Positions 59,492 to 64,000 of a stretch of DNA of 64,000 nt are shown here, piece after piece. The stretch spans positions 1 to 64,000 of the forward strand of contig JAKSIV010000008.1 in assembly GCA_024398635.1 (NCBI GenBank). Reading direction: 5' to 3'. The stretch comes from Bacteroidaceae bacterium (lineage in GTDB: Bacteria > Bacteroidota > Bacteroidia > Bacteroidales > Bacteroidaceae). A program made the position numbers and the translations under genes. How positions within the stretch are numbered: the first letter of the stretch is position 1; every line of letters begins with the position of its first letter. The notes below the pieces were generated by a model that had not been told where the DNA came from, made no database searches, and saw nothing but the letters and a program-made list of their open reading frames with translations.

Positions 59492-60544
59492 TTACTTAAT
59501 CAGTTCGGCAAGCTTCCTGCTCAGCGCGGTTCCGCGCAATCCCTTCCCTACGATGATACCTGTCCGGCAGTCAACCAGAAAATTAGAAGGGATACTGTCA
59601 ATGTTGTAGAGACGTGCTACCTCATTACTCCAGTATTTTAGGTCGCTTACATGAATCCAGTTCATATTTTCTTCTTCTATCGCTTTCAGCCATGAATCAC
59701 GATCCTGGTCAAGCGAAACTCCGATAATCTCGAAACCTTTGGATGAGTAAGTGTCATACGCCTCCTTGAGATAAGGCAACTCACCCATGCACGGTCCGCA
59801 CCATGATGCCCAGAAATCAATAAGCACATAACGGTTCTTTGGATCGGCCATCACCTTGCTTGCCGTCACGGGATTGCCGTCAGCATCGTTCTGGGTGAAA
59901 TCTATGTACGGCTTGCCCTCAACAAGGCTCATCAGGTTATCGACCCTGTCACTCAAGGCCTGCCAGCGTGATGCCTTTTTGACCGGTTTTGAGAATCTGT
60001 CAAGGAACGTGCGTACCGATTCAGGATCCGACGGTGAATAGAGCGCTTCAAGGCAAATCAGGCCAAAATAGTTGTCCAGATTGTTTACAAGACCATCCTT
60101 GAGCATCTGCTCGTACTCATCTATCAGAGCCATGATCTGGTCATTGCCCATTCCGCCGCTTTCTGTCAGCAACATGTTTATCTTGCGGGTCAAGGCAATG
60201 AATTCACTGTATGAGTCATTAGCCTTGGTACCTTTCATGACGTATGAAGAGTCAGGTTCCATTGACATTGTGATGTCGCCCGGTTCCAGAAGCACGACAC
60301 AGCTGTTTGCATTTGTGAACTTGTTCGTTACCACACGGCACATAGCCGGGATATCTGCAACACCTGAGAACATGAAACTGCCGTCAGTGCTTGCAACTGC
60401 ATCAATGACTTTAGAGTCCTCGCCGAGAAGCCACACAGAGTCACACTTGCAGTCAGCGAACTTTCCGCTGACGGTGTATTTGTTGTCAGCTGAGCATCCG
60501 CATACCAATGCCCCGATAACCAATGACAAAACAATCCTTTTCAT
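59492..60544 (-). CDS. TlpA-like thioredoxin lipoprotein with N-terminal DUF4369-like domain
   Basis: 350 residues from ATG 60544 (the codon two before is GTG). Lipoprotein signal MKRIVLSLVIGALVCGCSAD (lipobox VCGC). N-terminal beta domain YTVSGKFADCKCDSVWLLGE, KVIDAVASTDGSFMFSGVAD, VVLLEPGDITMSMEPDSSYV (DUF4369-type), a helical middle, then the thioredoxin fold: YVLIDFWASWCGPCMGELPY with the CGPC active site, and FEIIGVSLDQDRDSWLKAIE, DSIPSNFLVDCRTGIIVGKG. Periplasmic thiol-disulfide oxidoreductase, probably reducing. It lies 9 bases after the giant M56 gene, so it is likely under BlaI/M56 control, which suggests the sensed stress involves redox or envelope damage. Confidence 0.9.
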   Translation of the reverse strand: MKRIVLSLVIGALVCGCSADNKYTVSGKFADCKCDSVWLLGEDSKVIDAVASTDGSFMFSGVADIPAMCRVVTNKFTNANSCVVLLEPGDITMSMEPDSSYVMKGTKANDSYSEFIALTRKINMLLTESGGMGNDQIMALIDEYEQMLKDGLVNNLDNYFGLICLEALYSPSDPESVRTFLDRFSKPVKKASRWQALSDRVDNLMSLVEGKPYIDFTQNDADGNPVTASKVMADPKNRYVLIDFWASWCGPCMGELPYLKEAYDTYSSKGFEIIGVSLDQDRDSWLKAIEEENMNWIHVSDLKYWSNEVARLYNIDSIPSNFLVDCRTGIIVGKGLRGTALSRKLAELIK

Positions 60545-60558
60545 ACTCACTGAGGTTT

Positions 60559-63267
60559 TTATTTTACTGAAGGAATGAAAGCTACATTATTGAGAGGCAA
60601 CTCAAACTTCTTATGACATATCGTACCCTCCAGCTTGGAGACTGTTCCTTTCTCATTATTCGGGAGGATCTTATTGATATCCACTGTCGGGAACATCAGC
60701 TGAAGATGATTCAGCATATGGTCACCGCCGCGATCGAAATCCTCATCCAACGGAACAGTGGCCTTATTGATCTTGACCTTTGTGCCGTCATTGAGGACCA
60801 ATGTCAGGTCGCTGCCCAGCTGACCGGGATATGAGAAATCAGCCCTGACAAGAAGATCCATGAATACCGTTGTCTCATCGGGAGTAACCTCAATACGATA
60901 TACCTCTAACGAGTTGCGGTTGGTGGTTCCCTCAAGCTCCAGCTCCATGTAGCATCCTGCACGCAGCAGCTGTATGCCGTCAAACAGGTTCTCATTGCCT
61001 GAGACATTGATGCCACGCATCAGATAATCAATCTTTCCGGTAAGCAGGTCCAGATCCAGGAGGTCGAGCCTGTTTACATCGGCGGGAACAGGTTCAAAGA
61101 CGAATGTTGACAAATGGTGACCACGCTCAGGTACCCAGCAGAATGAACCGTTGGCATACTCATACTCAGGAACCCAGGGATAATCGGCAAAATTCTGATG
61201 TCCGTAGTTTGCCACGCATGAATACTCTTTTCCGTTGGCAACCAGCTTCATAGTGCTGAAATCACCGGGTCTGCTCCATACGTTACGTCCCAAGCCTCTG
61301 TAATCAAGGATGACCACAGTCTCATTCTCACCGAACGAGATATCGCTTATCACGCCGTCCGATGTGCTGTAATAAACCTGGGGGCTATGAACCACCTTCT
61401 TGGCCTGGTCAAGGAAATCAGTCGTGTATTCGGCACGGATGCGGCTCTCGACCTCCATTACGGTCTTGCCCTTGAACTCCTTGTCCAGATCACGCTTGGT
61501 AGGCAGGATTGTGGTGAGATAGTAACCATTCTCCTTAAGCGCGCGGCTCACCTCTCCGTTATTCTTCTTTCCTCCAAGAAGTTCTTCCAAAGCAGACTTG
61601 GCGGTAGGACTTTCACAGATATTGATCGAGAACGTACGGCTGCCACGCTCATATGCGGCCTTCATTATGATTGAAGCGTCAGACCACGGCATTCTGTCAT
61701 CGGGGAAGAAGGCGATATACTCTATGTCAAGAGCCTTGATCCAGTCTGTCAGCTCCTGGGGTGTACCGTGTACGATCAGGCCGTTGTGATCAAGTTCATA
61801 GACTCCTTTTTTAGTCCATGTGTAGATTCGGCCGTACTTGTAGGTGGAGTAGTAAGCCTCGCGCCATTCGGCATCGCTCTTTACTACCAATGCATAGATT
61901 CCAACCTCATTCAGCATATCCACCAACGGACGGGCGCGCATAAGACCTGTAGTGGTCTGGTCGCCATTGAGTTTAGAGAGCACGATGGTAATGCGGTGGG
62001 TGTTGAATCCCTTGTAATCCAGCAGGTAGTCAGCTACCTCCTCGGGTTTCATGACAGCCTCAACGCGGTCACCGGTACGGACTATCACCGTATCACCCTC
62101 TGTAAGCCATACCGCACCTGTCTCCCACGGGAAGCGGTTGAATTTACCCTGACCGTAAATCTGGTCAAGGATCTCCATTGAGTCACGCAGTACGTCAACG
62201 TTACGCTTGTTGCCTGATGAAGATTGGGTTTTGTTCTGCGACTGAGAATCAGGTTTGCAGTCGTAAACGGTGACTGCAAACGAGATGATTACCAGCCCAA
62301 CAAGGAGAGGGGCATAAAGAGCCTTGAAAGCTCTTGCAAACTTGGAGTCTTTTCTGTTCATCATTCTTATTCTATTGGAAAGGTTCTGTTTCTTGAAGTG
62401 ATTGGTTACGCTGAAACCGTTCATTGAGGCGACTTTGCCCAACAGCATATACTGGTATTCCTTGGCATCATATCCCTCACTCAGGACACAGCCGTCAGCC
62501 TGGAACTCATGCACATCCTGAAGGTCCTTTCGCAACATTGAAGTTACGGGATTGAACCACTGCATTGACGACAGCAGGTCAACCATCATCAGGTCATATG
62601 AGTGTCCCAGACGGACATGAGTCATCTCATGGTCGATAATCACGTCACGGTTATCGGACTCATAATCCTCACGAGACATGACGATATTGCCAATCCAGCT
62701 GAACGGGGATATGTTCATCTCGACCACATATATGTTTATGTAGTTCTTTGAGCTGACCTTGCGTCCTGTCCTTATGATACGGCGCACCTGAATGATTGAC
62801 AGAGCCGTACGGGACAGATGGAACACGAATCCGGCAAACCATACAGTCAGTGCCACTATCCACCAGTTGACGGTTCTGGCAGGCTTTTCAGGCATAACGA
62901 TGGAAGGTAAGGCCTGTTCAACTGCAGCCACGTTCTGAGCGGCATCCGATACGGCGTTCGCGTCCTGCTCAAACGTAAAGTCAGGAACCATTGACATGGG
63001 AACCGCCATCTCGCCTGCATTGCGTGACATGACCGACGGCATCTCCTCGGCAGGCACGTAACGGTGTATGGTAAATACGCAGAAAGGCAGAAAAAATGAC
63101 GACAGCACCATACTTGTAAGCAGGAAACGGTTCAGCTTATGGAACGTCTCCTTGCTCATGAGCAGGCGGTAGAAGAGATAGAAGCAAACCAGGATCAGCG
63201 CCACCTTGAACTGATAGGTAAGGAAAGCTGTTCCGATTGTTGTCTCTGTTGTGAAAAGGATATTCAT
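60559..63267 (-). CDS. Giant BlaR1-like M56 membrane metallopeptidase, second copy
   Basis: 902 residues. M56 part: helices KVALILVCFYLFYRLLM and FLLTSMVLSSFFLPFCVF, a third near 130-150 (WWIVALTVWFAGFVFHLS), zinc site DHEMTHVRLGHSYDLMM (HExxH), SSMQWFNPV, and VHEFQADGCVLSEGYDAKEY. A fourth helix (LYAPLLVGLVIISFAVTVYD) leads to about 560 extracytoplasmic residues. Their last third is related to the tail of the 5374-8448 protein: VYRIEVTPDETTVFMDLLV, GSDLTLVLNDGTKVK, DEDFDRGGDHM, EGTICHKKF. Probably sensor-protease for the BlaI-like protein encoded 41 bases upstream. Co-transcribed with the TlpA-like lipoprotein. Confidence 0.87.
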   Translation of the reverse strand: MNILFTTETTIGTAFLTYQFKVALILVCFYLFYRLLMSKETFHKLNRFLLTSMVLSSFFLPFCVFTIHRYVPAEEMPSVMSRNAGEMAVPMSMVPDFTFEQDANAVSDAAQNVAAVEQALPSIVMPEKPARTVNWWIVALTVWFAGFVFHLSRTALSIIQVRRIIRTGRKVSSKNYINIYVVEMNISPFSWIGNIVMSREDYESDNRDVIIDHEMTHVRLGHSYDLMMVDLLSSMQWFNPVTSMLRKDLQDVHEFQADGCVLSEGYDAKEYQYMLLGKVASMNGFSVTNHFKKQNLSNRIRMMNRKDSKFARAFKALYAPLLVGLVIISFAVTVYDCKPDSQSQNKTQSSSGNKRNVDVLRDSMEILDQIYGQGKFNRFPWETGAVWLTEGDTVIVRTGDRVEAVMKPEEVADYLLDYKGFNTHRITIVLSKLNGDQTTTGLMRARPLVDMLNEVGIYALVVKSDAEWREAYYSTYKYGRIYTWTKKGVYELDHNGLIVHGTPQELTDWIKALDIEYIAFFPDDRMPWSDASIIMKAAYERGSRTFSINICESPTAKSALEELLGGKKNNGEVSRALKENGYYLTTILPTKRDLDKEFKGKTVMEVESRIRAEYTTDFLDQAKKVVHSPQVYYSTSDGVISDISFGENETVVILDYRGLGRNVWSRPGDFSTMKLVANGKEYSCVANYGHQNFADYPWVPEYEYANGSFCWVPERGHHLSTFVFEPVPADVNRLDLLDLDLLTGKIDYLMRGINVSGNENLFDGIQLLRAGCYMELELEGTTNRNSLEVYRIEVTPDETTVFMDLLVRADFSYPGQLGSDLTLVLNDGTKVKINKATVPLDEDFDRGGDHMLNHLQLMFPTVDINKILPNNEKGTVSKLEGTICHKKFELPLNNVAFIPSVK

Positions 63268-63308
63268 TGAAAACGTAGTTAGGCTAGATGTCAGTTATCA
63301 GAAGTTCA

Positions 63309-63674
63309 CTATTGCTCTTTGCCCCGTTCTATCTGTGCAATCAGTCCCTTCAGGTCATCAAGCGAGATTTTCTCCTCACGGACCAGCGCAGAGACCGCGC
63401 CAAGATATGAGTTGTTGAAGCAAGAGCCGATCAGGCTGTCCAGATTCATCTCATTATACTCCTTACGGCTGAAAGAGGGATAGTACTGGAACGAGCCGCT
63501 GATGGATTTATGCTTGAGGTAGCCGTTTGACTCAAGCGTACGTACCTGGGTTGACAAGGTGTTGAAATGAGGCTGGGGATCAGGATACATTTCCTGAAGC
63601 TCCTTGACATAAAGCGGCCCCTTGTCCCAGAACCAGTTCATGATGATCTCCTCTTTTTTTGTAAGTCTCTTCAT
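63309..63674 (-). CDS. BlaI/MecI/CopY-family transcriptional repressor, second copy
   Basis: 121 residues. Winged helix: LTKKEEIIMNWFWDKGPLYV, KELQEMYPDPQPHFNTLSTQ, VRTLESNGYLKHKSISGSFQ, and C-terminal LGAVSALVREEKISLDDLKG for dimerisation. Close in plan to the repressor at 8454-8813. First gene of the BlaI-M56-TlpA unit. Its promoter has a perfect -7 box (63749-63756) with an inverted repeat upstream, a probable operator. Confidence 0.92.
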   Translation of the reverse strand: MKRLTKKEEIIMNWFWDKGPLYVKELQEMYPDPQPHFNTLSTQVRTLESNGYLKHKSISGSFQYYPSFSRKEYNEMNLDSLIGSCFNNSYLGAVSALVREEKISLDDLKGLIAQIERGKEQ

Positions 63675-63748
63675 AAGTTCATTGAAAAAAGTAAGTATTC
63701 ACGCACATTTGATCACTAACAGAAAAATTAATAACCAAAGTTCTGACG

Positions 63749-63803
63749 CAAACATACAACTAAAATCATTCGTTTCCAAATTTTTTAACGATTTTTTTTA
63801 GTT
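63749..63803 (-). promoter_or_regulatory. Promoter and probable operator of the second BlaI unit
   Basis: Minus strand TATGTTTG (63749-63756), a perfect -7 box, 75 bases before the ATG. Directly upstream, AACTAAAATCATTCGTT (63758-63774) and AACGATTTTTTTTAGTT (63787-63803) form an imperfect inverted repeat (14 of 17) around a 12-base centre. The sequence TAGTTGTATRTTTGC at the operator/-7 junction is shared with the first BlaI unit. Confidence 0.55.
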
Positions 63804-64000
63804 ATCTTCAAAAGGTCTCAGTTCAAGCCCTAGATGGCCCACGAAACGCACGGAAGGCGGATCGGAAGTGATCATACCCATCATCAAACCATTGCAGAAC
63901 ATTCTTGACGAAATTGCCGCCGAACCCAAACTGGGCTCATTCGTGTTTCCTGACATCCTGCAGGGTGCCGCCATTCATACGGCACGAACCTGGCGCATGC
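63802..64000 (+). pseudogene. Integrase fragment, 5'-truncated, continues past the window
   Basis: An open frame follows a stop at 63799-63801 with no start codon near. It reads RWPTKRTEGGSEVIIPIIKP, LQNILDEIAAEPKLGSFVFP, DILQGAAIHTARTWRM. This matches the mid-catalytic region of Bacteroidetes tyrosine recombinases (after the first catalytic Arg, a TxTG...VxIPIxxPL segment, then VFP). The N-terminus is missing, and the first residues overlap the promoter region of the second BlaI unit, so it is likely a relic of an old integration. Confidence 0.55.

Overview
The window is chromosomal DNA from a member of the Bacteroidales. Genera such as Bacteroides, Prevotella and relatives are all possible, and I cannot resolve further. 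Three things support this: many start sites are preceded by the Bacteroidetes -7 box TAnnTTTG (often a perfect match); the families are typical (M56/BlaI pairs, carboxypeptidase-regulatory-like and FISUMP-type secreted proteins, DUF3853/BT4734-like/DUF3987 element genes, DUF6057, TlpA with DUF4369); and the gene order purH-mreB-mreC-mreD-mrdA-rodA is as seen in that order.

Left part (1-21.6 kb), accessory. A type II restriction-modification pair (C5 methyltransferase plus probable endonuclease) faces a divergent large protein with a HEPN Rx4H motif, so this looks like a small defence cluster. It is followed by a BlaI / giant M56 (BlaR1-like) / FISUMP unit divergent from a carboxypeptidase-regulatory-like protein. 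Next comes a patchwork of three different AAA ATPases with PD-(D/E)xK-like C-termini, secreted FISUMP and CarboxypepD proteins, and several gene remnants: a DUF805 gene that lost its membrane core, a frameshifted secreted protein and a frameshifted lipoprotein. Short non-coding elements recur here. One hairpin precedes two of the ATPases, and a TTGCAA direct-repeat element precedes two secreted-protein transcripts.

Mobile element (about 21.98-29.55 kb). A 7.5-kb integrative element sits in the 3' end of tRNA-Lys(UUU). It has a tyrosine integrase at the left end, degenerate tRNA 3'-end copies with tRNA-type terminators at both ends, and GTGGTAC arm-type repeats just inside both ends. Cargo is an MNT/HEPN toxin-antitoxin pair, an unknown protein, DUF3853, a BT4734-like protein and a DUF3987 protein. 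It also holds a strongly folding candidate non-coding RNA with its own promoter and terminator. One strand of that RNA's closing stem is complementary to the leader of another gene in the element.

Centre (29.7-34.4 kb). A tightly packed four-gene minus-strand operon encodes a DUF6057 membrane protein, a TolB-like propeller lipoprotein carrying CxxCH, a small coiled-coil lipoprotein and a radical SAM/SPASM protein. This looks like an rSAM/lipoprotein modification system and is the best candidate for an undescribed function.

Right part (34.4-64 kb), mostly core. The plus-strand operon is rsmI-hflX-fumarase-holB-ricT. The minus-strand cell-shape operon is purH-mreBCD-mrdA-rodA. Then come a DUF362/ferredoxin membrane pair, a propeller lipoprotein, a GPH-type transporter, the acetyltransferase-parE-coaD-S41 protease operon, a two-repeat PAP2 phosphatase, and a second BlaI / giant M56 unit that ends in a TlpA-like thioredoxin lipoprotein. 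The window ends in a 5'-truncated integrase fragment.

All assignments were made by reading motifs, without database searches.
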